Below, one piece after another: positions 15,124 through 23,519 of a DNA stretch of 64,000 nucleotides. Where the stretch lies: the NCBI RefSeq assembly GCF_009760925.1, contig NZ_VRLV01000026.1, positions 1 through 64,000 on the forward strand, written 5' to 3'. Every line of letters starts with the position of its first letter. Position 1 is the stretch's first letter. The notes beneath the pieces were generated by a model. It had not been told where the DNA came from, made no database searches, and saw nothing but the letters and a program-made list of their open reading frames with translations. The position numbers were made by a program, and so were the translations under genes. Origin of the DNA: Nonomuraea typhae (lineage in GTDB: Bacteria; Actinomycetota; Actinomycetes; Streptosporangiales; Streptosporangiaceae).

Positions 15124-16145
15124 CAACGCTCCCCGCCGATCTGCGTCCTGGTGGTGTCGGTCGGTTCGTCGAGAGCGTCGGCGGTCGGAGTTCGCGGTGG
15201 TGCTGAAGGCAGCGATGTCCTCGCCCGGCTGAACAGCAGAACGTCGCTGTGCGCCCGTGCGCTCGCCGGCAGCCCGGCGCACCCCGGAAGCTGCTGCCGT
15301 CGAGCCAGGTCGCGGTGGGAGTGGCCTGACTCGACGTGGTCTGCGCGGGCGGGCTGGCGCAGGGCGATGATGTGCTGCAGATACACCAGGCCCGCCTGCC
15401 GCGCCAGGGCGATGATCTCCGGCAGCGGATCGACCACAGCGCCGTGGTGGAGCAGGCCGGTGACCACGGCCAGGTGCCCGCCCGGCTTGACCAGGCCCGC
15501 CGCCGAGACGATGTCGTAGACCTGGGCGTCGTCGTCCGAGCACCCGTGTCTGGGGCTGGGCTGGTCGCAGCTCTGCTCCGATACCACCAGTGCGGCACCA
15601 TGAGCGAGGTCGGCCAGTAGCGGCGGCGCCTCCTCATCATCGTCGTCGTGCGGATCGCGAACGTGCAGATCGGTGACACGTAGGTCGGTGACCTGCAGGT
15701 CGTAGTCCGGGTGGGTGCGCGCCAGCCGGGTCCAGCTCACGCCCGCACGGCCCGGGTCGGTGAAGACGGCCACAGGCAGACAGCCCGCCGTCAGCGCGGC
15801 CGAGACCACCTGGTGGTCACTGGCGCCCAGATGGATGACGGTCTCGCCCATGCGGGTGCAGGCGGCGATCAGGTGACGGGCCAGCGGGCCGCTGACCGGG
15901 TGACAGCACCCCGCCTTGCAGGTGGCGATGGTTTCGGTGTCGGCGGCGGTCAGCCACACCGTCAGCGGCAGATGCCCCCGAGCCGGGTCCTGCGCCTCGC
16001 GGTTCACGGCGAGTTCGCCGCGGGTGTGGCCGGTCGGTCCGCTGGTGGTCGAGTCTGTGGTGACGGGGCCGGGGACGGTGATGGAGTCGGTGGTGGCGTG
16101 GGTGGTGGGTTCGGTCATGTGGGTGTGGCCCGGGCACCGGGTCAC
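15123..16145 (-). CDS. Methyltransferase-like protein, probably degenerate, co-translated with the DNA methyltransferase
   Basis: A 340-residue protein. The C-terminal half has a methyltransferase-like layout: AQVYDIVSAAGLVKPGGHLA and VVTGLLHHGAVVDPLPEIIA resemble the post-catalytic strands of Rossmann methyltransferases, but no DPPY-type motif or SAM loop is visible. The middle (TVWLTAADTETIATCKAGCC, then HPVSGPLARHL) carries paired cysteines. Its stop overlaps the start of the active methyltransferase, so the two probably work together, perhaps as a specificity or structural partner. The GTG at 16145 is assumed; ATG at 16118 is an alternative. Confidence 0.6.
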   Translation of the reverse strand: MTRCPGHTHMTEPTTHATTDSITVPGPVTTDSTTSGPTGHTRGELAVNREAQDPARGHLPLTVWLTAADTETIATCKAGCCHPVSGPLARHLIAACTRMGETVIHLGASDHQVVSAALTAGCLPVAVFTDPGRAGVSWTRLARTHPDYDLQVTDLRVTDLHVRDPHDDDDEEAPPLLADLAHGAALVVSEQSCDQPSPRHGCSDDDAQVYDIVSAAGLVKPGGHLAVVTGLLHHGAVVDPLPEIIALARQAGLVYLQHIIALRQPARADHVESGHSHRDLARRQQLPGCAGLPASARAHSDVLLFSRARTSLPSAPPRTPTADALDEPTDTTRTQIGGER

Positions 16146-16628
16146 TGATCCCTGTCACTTATCCAAATACCTGCGGCCAGGGCTGAGTTGGGACACGACG
16201 GCAAGCAAAGATCACGTCATGCCGGTCCGGCCACGCTCGTCCGAGCCCTCGTCCGGGGTCCCTTCCTCGGTTGTTCACGGCCTGTGGACAGCCTTCGCCG
16301 ACTGCCCGCCTGCACGCATCATCGAGTTCGGCCCTGGCATCCGATCGGTTGCGCTACCGCACCTCAAATACGCCGTTCACTCAACGTGTCTGGCCGATTA
16401 CACCCACACTGGTGCGGTGTACGGGTCGGACGCTGGAGGGGGGTCCGACCCGTCCGGGGTGTCCTGGCCCGGTCGCCTTCCGCGCCGGGCCAGCGCCTCA
16501 CACCACCGCAGCTCAACCACCAGCACCATCCATGTTCGACCCTGTTTTCGCAGGTCACAGCGATTTCGGACAAGTTCCGGGCAGCGACTGGCAGGGGCGG
16601 CCTACCCTGCTGAGGGACAGCTGCACGG
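16146..16628. promoter_or_regulatory. Divergent control region of the methyltransferase and T4SS blocks
   Basis: About 480 bp without a credible gene. It contains GCAAAGATCACG at 16205-16216 and TTTTCGCAGGTCACAG at 16545-16560. Both boxes recur in other intergenic regions of the element, so this is probably a two-way regulatory region. Confidence 0.5.
16545..16560 (+). promoter_or_regulatory. Shared CGCAGGTCA box
   Basis: TTTTCGCAGGTCACAG. One of five related boxes, at 14114, 16545, 17202, 17289 and 28322, all between genes of the element and in the same orientation. Probably a binding site for an element-encoded regulator. Confidence 0.5.
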
Positions 16629-17075
16629 ATGAGGCGATGGGAGATGGCCGGCCTGCCGAGCCGCGAGGATGAGCTGGCCGCGCGCCGCTTGGCCAAGCTG
16701 GCCGATCAGGTGAAGACGATGCTGGCCGCCAACCTGAAGCCGGAGTAGCGCGGCTTCTACGGTCAGCTTCTGCTCACTCCTGAGGAGGTGGCCGAGCTGG
16801 GTGAGGTGGCTGAGGTCCGCAAGGCGGCCCGTGCCGCCGGGCGGCAGCTCGGCTGGAAGGTCCGCACCCACGTCAGCGAGGACGGCACTGACGGCACCCT
16901 GCTGGTGATGGATGACCGTGACCCGCCCCACGAGATTCGGATGCTGGCGTCGCGCCGGGCGGCCGAAGCCGCCGCCGCTGTCATCACCTGCGCCCAGAAC
17001 GAAGCCCGCATGCGCCGTACCAGCCAGCCCAGCACCCTCCCGACTCCGCCGGACGACCCCGACCAGGACCTCTGA
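16629..17075 (+). pseudogene. Small helical protein with in-frame amber stop
   Basis: ATG 16629 (GAGGGAC site) reads MRRWEMAGLPSREDELAARR, then LAKLADQVKTMLAANLKPE, and meets TAG at 16746. The same frame continues RGFYGQLLLTPEEVAELGEV and onward to TGA at 17073, giving 148 codons in all. A CAG-to-TAG change would explain it. Internal ATG 16788 could still give a 95-residue product. It is one of two genes in the element broken by an amber codon. Family not recognised. Confidence 0.55.
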
Positions 17076-17201
17076 ACGCCTGGCCAACGCCATCGACCGC
17101 GATGGCGATGCCGCAAGTGATCGTGTAGCGAGCCGCGCCCCAGGTCAGGGGCGTCTACCACTTTGACGCAAGCTTGACCCAAGAATCTCGGACGCCTAAC
17201 G

Positions 17202-17360
17202 TTCTCGCAGGTCAACACAGGTTTCCGCGCTCTGGCTCCCGGCAGGTGATCTCCGCCGCCAGGCGGGCCCAGACCTTCAGTTCAGCCATTTCCGCAGGTC
17301 ACACATGGTTCCGGAGAGTGAATCAATGCTGGCGTGATCTTTGCCGTGCCCGATGTCTGA
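17202..17360 (+). promoter_or_regulatory. Control region of the gene at 17442, with four shared boxes
   Basis: TTCTCGCAGGTCA at 17202-17214 and TTTCCGCAGGTCACA at 17289-17303 are two copies of the shared box. An inverted GCAAAGATCACG lies at 17333-17344 and CCGATGTCTGA at 17350-17360. The last two recur together upstream of the secretion operon at 18280-18317. Confidence 0.55.
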
Positions 17361-17441
17361 CCATTTTCTGCCCGGATCTTGTACGGGCGCTCTGACCGGA
17401 TGGCGACGTCCCAACCACCTCTCCACCTCGGGAGCGCCGCC

Positions 17442-18248
17442 ATGTTCCACACCTCGGAGCACTTCTGCACGGACACCACCACCTCGACCGCTGTAGCTCC
17501 AACCGGTTCGCTACCGCTGGACGTGGCCGGGCACGCCTTCGACCTGCTCATGCGCGGCCCCGAACCGCTGTCCATCGACGGGGCGGGCCTCCCGGCCCGG
17601 CCGATCCCGATAGACGAACTGCGGGTGATGCTGATGCACCGCTCCTGCACACGCACCACCCGCGACCAGGTGTGGCGGCACCTCATCACCCAGGCCCGCA
17701 CCCACCGGGGCGCGTGGATGGTCGCCGCCGTCGCCCTCGCCCGCCCAATGCTGGGCCGCCTCATCACCGCCCTGACCGACAAAGCACATCCCGACCAGGC
17801 CGACCACCCGGCCCGGCTTGCCCGCATGGACCAGGAAGACCTGGAAGCCGAGGTCCTGACCGCCTTCATGGAAGCCCTCATCCGGGTAAAGCTTGCCTGG
17901 TCACACCCGCTGCTGCGGCTGTCCCGGCTCACCCAGTTCACGGTTCTGCGGGCGCTGGCCGTCGAGCCGCCGCGGCTCCTTCCGAAGCCCGACCAGGTCG
18001 ACAGCACCGAGAACGGGCCACAGACCCTCGCCTACCCAGCCGGCCATCCCGACCTGCTGCTGGCCCAAGCCGTCACCGACGGCGTCATCACCCAGGCTGA
18101 GGCGGAGCTGATCGGGCTCACCCGGCTGGAGAGCATCCCGCTGTCGTCCTACTGCCGTCGTCGCGGCCTGCTGTACTGCACCGTGCTCAAGCGCCGCCAA
18201 CGCGCCGAACACGCCCTCTACCAGGCGATTCTCCAGCACCGCCTGTAG
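17442..18248 (+). CDS. Conserved ICE protein with sigma-factor-like C-terminus
   Basis: A 268-residue soluble protein. The last 60 residues (VITQAEAELIGLTRLESIPL, then SSYCRRRGLLYCTVLKRRQR and AEHALYQAI) look like the helix-turn-helix of sigma-70 region 4. The middle, MDQEDLEAEVLTAFMEALIR, resembles the acidic helix of region 2. It may be a regulator of the downstream transfer operon, but neither similarity is strong. ATG 17442 has a GGGAG site; an upstream extension to 17379 has none. Confidence 0.6.
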   Translation: MFHTSEHFCTDTTTSTAVAPTGSLPLDVAGHAFDLLMRGPEPLSIDGAGLPARPIPIDELRVMLMHRSCTRTTRDQVWRHLITQARTHRGAWMVAAVALARPMLGRLITALTDKAHPDQADHPARLARMDQEDLEAEVLTAFMEALIRVKLAWSHPLLRLSRLTQFTVLRALAVEPPRLLPKPDQVDSTENGPQTLAYPAGHPDLLLAQAVTDGVITQAEAELIGLTRLESIPLSSYCRRRGLLYCTVLKRRQRAEHALYQAILQHRL

Positions 18249-18279
18249 CGATCGGACCAGCGCCAGCGCGAAGACGCGA

Positions 18280-18317
18280 GCAAAGATCACGCCAAATCCG
18301 CTGGCTCCGATGTCTGA
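18280..18317 (+). promoter_or_regulatory. Control boxes upstream of the secretion operon
   Basis: GCAAAGATCACG at 18280-18291 and CCGATGTCTGA at 18307-18317, about 245-280 bp before the pilin gene. The same pair occurs upstream of the gene at 17442. The rest of 18249-18560 shows no gene. Confidence 0.5.
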
Positions 18318-18560
18318 ACTCGGCTCTTCGACCAGGTCTTTGGACAAGTGAAGGCAGCGCGGAAAAGGGGCGCCGAGCCCGGCAGCCGGGGCCCGTGCCT
18401 GGTCACCGGTCCCTGTCACCCGGCCCAGCCCACCCATTCCACGCCCTCGAAGGAGGACGCCCACCCGGCCCCGCAGCCGGGCCCGGCCCCCTCCGCGCCG
18501 CCCACACCCCGCACCACATTCGCCAGCTCGACCCGCGCCAGAACTACCGGGAGGCAGCCC

Positions 18561-18959
18561 ATGATCCGCCCGCGCCGCGCCACCACCTCGCAAGCCCACA
18601 GCCTGAAGATCGCCCTGGCCGCCCTGTTCGTCCTCCTCACGCTCGCGCTGGGCATCCTGCTCAGCTACGCCCTCGCACACGCCACCAGCGCGACTCCCAC
18701 GTACGGTCAGGTGCTGGCCGCGCCGGAGTCGCTGAACGCAGTGATCGACAACCTGCGCAACGTCATCGTCGGTCTGCTCGTCGCCCTCGCGACGCTCTTC
18801 CTCACCGTGGCCGGGGTGCGCTACATCCTGGCCGGCGGCGACCCCGGCGAAGTCGAGGCCGCCAAGAAGGGACTGCGCTATGCCGGGCTCGGCTACGGCA
18901 TCGCCGCCCTGGCCCCGCTCCTGGTGACCATCCTCAAAGGAATCGTGGGCGCAGAGTGA
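18561..18959 (+). CDS. Pilin-like TrbC/VirB2-type membrane protein
   Basis: A 132-residue protein with an N-terminal hydrophobic segment (KIALAALFVLLTLALGILLS) and two further membrane helices (VIVGLLVALATLFLTVAGVR; GLGYGIAALAPLLVTILKG). The layout matches VirB2/TrbC-like pilins of actinobacterial type IV systems. ATG 18561 follows a GGGAGGCAGC site. It overlaps the next gene (GTGA) and heads the transfer operon. Predicted location is the cell membrane, as the pilus or channel subunit. Confidence 0.75.
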   Translation: MIRPRRATTSQAHSLKIALAALFVLLTLALGILLSYALAHATSATPTYGQVLAAPESLNAVIDNLRNVIVGLLVALATLFLTVAGVRYILAGGDPGEVEAAKKGLRYAGLGYGIAALAPLLVTILKGIVGAE

Positions 18960-20698
18960 GCCGCCGCCACCAGCGGCGACGACCCCAAGGGGTGAGCCGG
19001 CTGCGCCGCGCCTGCTTCGTGTTGGTGCTGCTCACCATCACCGCGTTGAGCGCACCGGCCCTCGCGGCCGCGCCCGCTCTGGCCGACCCGACGCCTGCGC
19101 CACGCTCAACGCCGTCCGCCACGAGCCCGAACCCGGACCCGGACCCGGACCCGCAGGTGACCTGGATTCCACCCGCAACACCGTCAACACCACCGGGTGG
19201 GGTGGCTGAGTGCGGGTGGATGGATGTGGGCTGCAAGCTCAACCAGGCGATGAACGGCTGGTTCACCAGCCTGGTCACCGACGCCGTCCAGCCCGCCTTC
19301 GTCGCCGTCGGCACCGCCCTGCTCTCTGCCCCACCCCCGCTGATGCTGGAGCGCGTCCGCGACCTGAACAGCCACGTCCGGTTGATCGCCAACGCGTTGC
19401 TGGTGCTGATGGTGCTGGCCGCCGGGGTGATCGTGATGGCCCACGGCAGCAGCCCCGGACCCTCCACCACCCCAGGCGAGGTCATCCCCCGCCTGGTGAT
19501 CGCCGTCGTCACCGTGAACGGCTCGCTCACCATCTGCCAGCACGCCATCGAGCTGGCCAACGCGATGGTCGCCGCGCTGCTCGGCGACGGCGTCGACCCC
19601 GCCCGGGCCGGGAACCTCATCGCCGCCCAAGTCGATGACCTGATCAAAGACCCGAAAGGCACCCTGCTCTTCTTGGTCCTGCTGATCGCCGTCGCCGTGG
19701 TGATGGGGTTGCTGCTGGCCTTCATCGGCATCATCCGCATCACCCTGCTGGTCTTCCTCATCATCGCCGCGCCGCTGGCGCTGCTGTGTCACGCGCTGCC
19801 GCAAACCGAGGGCATCGCGAAGCTGTGGTGGCGGTGCGTCGGCGGGCTGCTGGCCGTCCAGATCCTGCAGGCCATCGGCCTGATTCTGGCGTTCAAGCTG
19901 GTGCTCACCGATTCGGCCGCCGCCTACCCCATCCAACCTGCCGACCCGAACACGGGCGATGCGATCGAGGCGATGGCCCGGCCTGTTGCCAACCGGGCCC
20001 TGGACGTCCTCATCCTGATCGGCGTCCTGTTCGTGCTGATCAAGACCCCCGGCTGGGTGGCCCGCACCATCTGGCAGCAAGGCCAGCCGAACCTGCTCAA
20101 ACGGCTGATCAAAGCCGTGATCGTCTACAAGATGCTCGGCGCCGCCCGCGCCCTCGGCACAACCCGCCACGCCGCAGGCAAGAACGCCGCGCGAGCCAGA
20201 CACCAGCACGGCGGACGGCCCGGCCAAGGCCGAGGCCGAGGCGGCGCGGGCGGAAGCCCGAGCCCGGGCGGTCCGAACAAGCCCAAGCGCCCTGGACCCA
20301 CCACGCCATCCAGCCCGTCGACGGGAGCCGCCATGCCCAACCGCACACCCGCCTGGCAGCAGCTTCAACTCCCGCTCAACCTGCCGCCGAACAGCGCTCC
20401 CCCGCCCACACCGGAAGCCGCCGCCGCGTCAGCCAGACGCGCCCGGCAAGGCACCCAGCTCGCCCTGCCATTCCCGGTCACCCGCGTCCCGCGCCCACCC
20501 GCCCAACCCGGCACTACGTCGAGGGCGACGCCCACGGCGTCGGGACCGTGGATTCGGCCCCGGCCGCCGTGGGTGCAAGACCGGCTGCCCGGCATGCCCA
20601 CCCGCCAACCGCGCCCCGGCCAACTGCGCCTCCGCCTCGACCCGCCGCCCCGCCGCACCCCACACGCCCAACGCCAGCCGAAAGGCGGGAACCGATGA
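18956..20698 (+). CDS. VirB6/TrbL-like polytopic membrane channel protein
   Basis: A 580-residue protein. It starts with a signal-like segment (ACFVLVLLTITALSAPALAA), then a proline-rich linker. After the conserved ECGWMDVGCKLNQAMNGWF come five to six membrane helices, for example LLIAVAVVMGLLLAFIGIIR and LLAVQILQAIGLILAFKLVL. The C-terminal 190 residues are hydrophilic and rich in Pro, Arg and Gln, probably cytoplasmic. This is the inner-membrane channel component of conjugative systems. It is coupled to neighbours by 4-bp overlaps on both sides. Confidence 0.8.
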   Translation: MSRRHQRRRPQGVSRLRRACFVLVLLTITALSAPALAAAPALADPTPAPRSTPSATSPNPDPDPDPQVTWIPPATPSTPPGGVAECGWMDVGCKLNQAMNGWFTSLVTDAVQPAFVAVGTALLSAPPPLMLERVRDLNSHVRLIANALLVLMVLAAGVIVMAHGSSPGPSTTPGEVIPRLVIAVVTVNGSLTICQHAIELANAMVAALLGDGVDPARAGNLIAAQVDDLIKDPKGTLLFLVLLIAVAVVMGLLLAFIGIIRITLLVFLIIAAPLALLCHALPQTEGIAKLWWRCVGGLLAVQILQAIGLILAFKLVLTDSAAAYPIQPADPNTGDAIEAMARPVANRALDVLILIGVLFVLIKTPGWVARTIWQQGQPNLLKRLIKAVIVYKMLGAARALGTTRHAAGKNAARARHQHGGRPGQGRGRGGAGGSPSPGGPNKPKRPGPTTPSSPSTGAAMPNRTPAWQQLQLPLNLPPNSAPPPTPEAAAASARRARQGTQLALPFPVTRVPRPPAQPGTTSRATPTASGPWIRPRPPWVQDRLPGMPTRQPRPGQLRLRLDPPPRRTPHAQRQPKGGNR

Positions 20699-21660
20699 AG
20701 CACGACGTTGAGCCGCCGCCGCTGCTGGCCCGTATCCCCGCCGACATCAACACCCCGGACAAAATCGCCTACGGGCTCAACCTCCGCCAACTCCTCATCG
20801 TCGCCTTGACCGGCGGCATCGCCGCCGCCGTCTACTACCTCTTCCACCAGCTTCTGCCTGTGGTCATCCTGACCGCGATCCTGCTCCCGATCATCGCCCT
20901 CGGCATCGCCATCGCCCTCGGTAAGCGAGACGGGCTGAGCCTGGACCGATTCGCGCTGGCCGCCCTGCTCCATGGCCGGGCGAGCAAGCGGCTGGTAGCC
21001 GCGCCCGACGCAGTGACCGGGCCGCCTCGGTGGTGCCGCCTGCGGGGCAAGCTACCTGCCCCCTTGAGGTTGCCGGTGAAGGCCATCCGTACCGACGGCG
21101 CCCTCGAACTCGCCGACGGCGGCGTAGCCGTCCTGGTGGGGACCGGCACCCTGTCCTTCCACCTGCGCACCACCAGCGAGCAGGCCGCCCTCGTCGGCGG
21201 ATTCGGACGGTGGCTGAACTCGCTGGAGGCACCCGTACAGGTGCTGGCCCGAGCCCGGCAGGCGGACCTGACGGACCTGGTCGAGACGATCGAGGCCCGG
21301 TCGGACGCTCTGCCGCACCCTGCCCTAGCCAACGCCGCCCGCGAGCATGCCGCCTACCTGGCCGACCTGAACACCTCGCGTGAGCTGCTGACCCGCCAAG
21401 TCCTTGTTGTTCTTCGTGACCATCCCACCAGCAGCCGGGGCCACCGCGCAGTCCGGCGCGACGCCTCTGCCGCGGCTGTATTGCGCCGAGCCGCAGAGGC
21501 CGAACGCGCGCTGGCCGCTCTCGGTGTCACCACCCGCGTCCTGGACGCCAACGAGGCCACCCAAGCGCTCACCGAGTGCCTCGACCCGGGCGCCGCGCAT
21601 CCCGCCGGCCACGCCCTGCCAGATGAACTCATCACCGCCTCGCCCAGGAGCACGCTGTGA
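20695..21660 (+). CDS. PrgI-family membrane protein of the conjugation machinery
   Basis: A 321-residue protein. Residues 1-80 (PPPLLARIPADINTPDKIAY, then GLNLRQLLIVALTGGIAAAV) are the PrgI domain, with two closely spaced membrane helices ending in LGIAIALGKRDGLSLDRF. The rest is a cytoplasmic alpha/beta domain. In Gram-positive systems PrgI partners the VirB4 ATPase, whose gene follows with a 4-bp overlap (ATG 20695; stop overlaps 21657). Confidence 0.8.
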   Translation: MKHDVEPPPLLARIPADINTPDKIAYGLNLRQLLIVALTGGIAAAVYYLFHQLLPVVILTAILLPIIALGIAIALGKRDGLSLDRFALAALLHGRASKRLVAAPDAVTGPPRWCRLRGKLPAPLRLPVKAIRTDGALELADGGVAVLVGTGTLSFHLRTTSEQAALVGGFGRWLNSLEAPVQVLARARQADLTDLVETIEARSDALPHPALANAAREHAAYLADLNTSRELLTRQVLVVLRDHPTSSRGHRAVRRDASAAAVLRRAAEAERALAALGVTTRVLDANEATQALTECLDPGAAHPAGHALPDELITASPRSTL

Positions 21661-23519
21661 AATTGCGCCGCCGTACCCCCGACCAGCAGCCCAGCCCACT
21701 CACCCAGCCCGCCGCCATCCACGTTGGCGCCCGCACCCTCACCCTGCCCAACGCCGTCACCGCGTCGTTCGCCGTCACCGGCTACCCACGCGAAGTCGGC
21801 GCGGGCTGGCTCGAACCCCTGCTCACCTACCCCGGCCACCTGGATGTGTCCCTGCACATCGAACCCATCCCCCAGCAGATTGCCGCGATGCGGCTACGCC
21901 GCCAGCTCGCCCGCCTGGAATCAGCCAGCCGCTCCGACGCCCAGCACGGACGCCTGCAGGACTTCGCCGCCGAAGCCGCCGCAGACGACGCCACTGACCT
22001 GGCCGACAGCCTCGCCCGAGGCCACGGCCGCCTGTTCAAAGTCGGCCTCTACCTCACCATCCACGCCTACACCGAGCCCGAGCTTGCCGCCGAAGTAGAA
22101 CGGGTCCGGGCGCTGGCCTCCTCGCTCCTGCTCGATGCGCAACCAGCCACGTTCCGCGCCCTGCAGGGATGGACCACCACGCTGCCCCTCGGGGCCGATT
22201 CGCTCAACCTGACCCGCACCTTCGACACCACCGCCCTGGCGGCGGCCTTCCCGTTCGCCTCACCCGACCTCACCACCGAGATCGGCGAGACGAGCGTGCT
22301 GTACGGGCTGAGCGCCACCGGCTCCGGAGTGGTGCTGTGGGATCGCTACGCCCAGGACAACCACAACTCCGTTGTCCTCGCCCGGTCCGGTGCGGGCAAG
22401 AGCTACTTCACCAAGCTCGAAACCCTGCGTCTGCTCTATCAGGATGTTGAGGTCGCGGTCGTCGACCCCGAAGACGAATACGCCCGCCTCGCGCGAGCGG
22501 TCGGCGGCACCTGCCTGCATCTGGGCGCGACCGGGGTGCGGTGGAACCCCTTCGACCTGCCCGCCAGCCACGGCCCGCGCGATGACGTGCTGGCGCGGCG
22601 GGCGATGTTCCTGCAGACCCTGATCGCCACCATGCTCGGCGGCCAGCCCACCGCCCAAGCGCGGGCCACGCTGGACTCGGCGATCCTGGCCACCTACCAA
22701 GCCGCCGGGATCACCCGCGACCCCATCACCTGGACCCGGCCCGCACCCCTGCTCGCCGATCTGGTCGCCACCCTTACCGAAAGTCAGGAGGTTGCTGACC
22801 CGGCCGGGGCGGAGCTGGCCGCGCAGCTTGCCCCCTACGTGTCCGGCTCCTACCGCGAGCTGTTCAACGGCCCTACCACCACCCCGCCGTCCGGCCACCT
22901 GACGGTCTTCTCCCTGCGGGATCTGCCGGAGGAGATGAAGGCGGTCGGCACCCTGCTCGCCCTGGATGCCATCTGGCGGCGGGTGGCCAACCCCCGCGAT
23001 CGCAAGAAGCGGCTGGTCGTGGTGGACGAGGCGTGGCTGCTGATGAAGGAGCCCGAGGGGGCCCGGTTCCTGTTCCGGATGGCGAAAGCGGCCCGTAAGC
23101 ACTGGGCCGGGCTCGCGGTCATCACCCAGGATGCCGCCGACTTGCTCGGCAGCGAGTTGGGGCAGGCGATCGTCGCCAACGCCGCCAACCAGATCCTGCT
23201 CCGGCAGGCGCCGCAGGCCATCGGCGCGGTCGGAGATTCCTTCGACCTGACCGATGGCGAGCGGCAGTTCCTGCTCACCGCCGAGCGCGGCGAGGCGCTC
23301 CTGGTGGCCGGGCCGGCCAGCCGGGCCGCCTTCCACGTCATCGCCTCTCTCTCCGAGGCGGAGCTGGTCACGACCAGCCCGGAGTACCTGGCCGGACTCG
23401 ACGAGTCGGCACCCCTCCCGCCAACACCGCCACCTCCTCCGACCAGCCTCACCGACACCACCGATACCGACCACAACAACCACGACGACGAGGAGGAGGA
23501 GGAGGGCGACCCGCTATGA
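21657..23519 (+). CDS. virB4: VirB4-type conjugation ATPase
   Basis: A 620-residue cytoplasmic ATPase. Walker A is VLARSGAGKSYFTK (about residue 240) and Walker B is KRLVVVDEAWLLMKEPEG (about 450). The downstream arginine and sensor region is AGLAVITQDAADLLGSELGQ. The N-terminal third is the non-catalytic assembly domain. It energises pilus and channel assembly. The extreme C-terminus is a proline stretch followed by a Thr/Asp/His-rich and acidic tail ending DDEEEEEGDPL, which may contact partners. It overlaps both neighbours by 4 bp. Confidence 0.9.
   Translation: MKLRRRTPDQQPSPLTQPAAIHVGARTLTLPNAVTASFAVTGYPREVGAGWLEPLLTYPGHLDVSLHIEPIPQQIAAMRLRRQLARLESASRSDAQHGRLQDFAAEAAADDATDLADSLARGHGRLFKVGLYLTIHAYTEPELAAEVERVRALASSLLLDAQPATFRALQGWTTTLPLGADSLNLTRTFDTTALAAAFPFASPDLTTEIGETSVLYGLSATGSGVVLWDRYAQDNHNSVVLARSGAGKSYFTKLETLRLLYQDVEVAVVDPEDEYARLARAVGGTCLHLGATGVRWNPFDLPASHGPRDDVLARRAMFLQTLIATMLGGQPTAQARATLDSAILATYQAAGITRDPITWTRPAPLLADLVATLTESQEVADPAGAELAAQLAPYVSGSYRELFNGPTTTPPSGHLTVFSLRDLPEEMKAVGTLLALDAIWRRVANPRDRKKRLVVVDEAWLLMKEPEGARFLFRMAKAARKHWAGLAVITQDAADLLGSELGQAIVANAANQILLRQAPQAIGAVGDSFDLTDGERQFLLTAERGEALLVAGPASRAAFHVIASLSEAELVTTSPEYLAGLDESAPLPPTPPPPPTSLTDTTDTDHNNHDDEEEEEGDPL

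Noticed and set aside
10560..16748. UAG recoding in the element
   Set aside because: Several normal genes of the same element end with TAG at sensible positions, and only two genes show internal TAG. Mutation is the simpler explanation.
19184..20368. Long minus-strand reading frame opposite the VirB6 gene
   Set aside because: It is an antisense frame typical of GC-rich coding DNA; the plus strand has membrane helices and overlapping operon starts.
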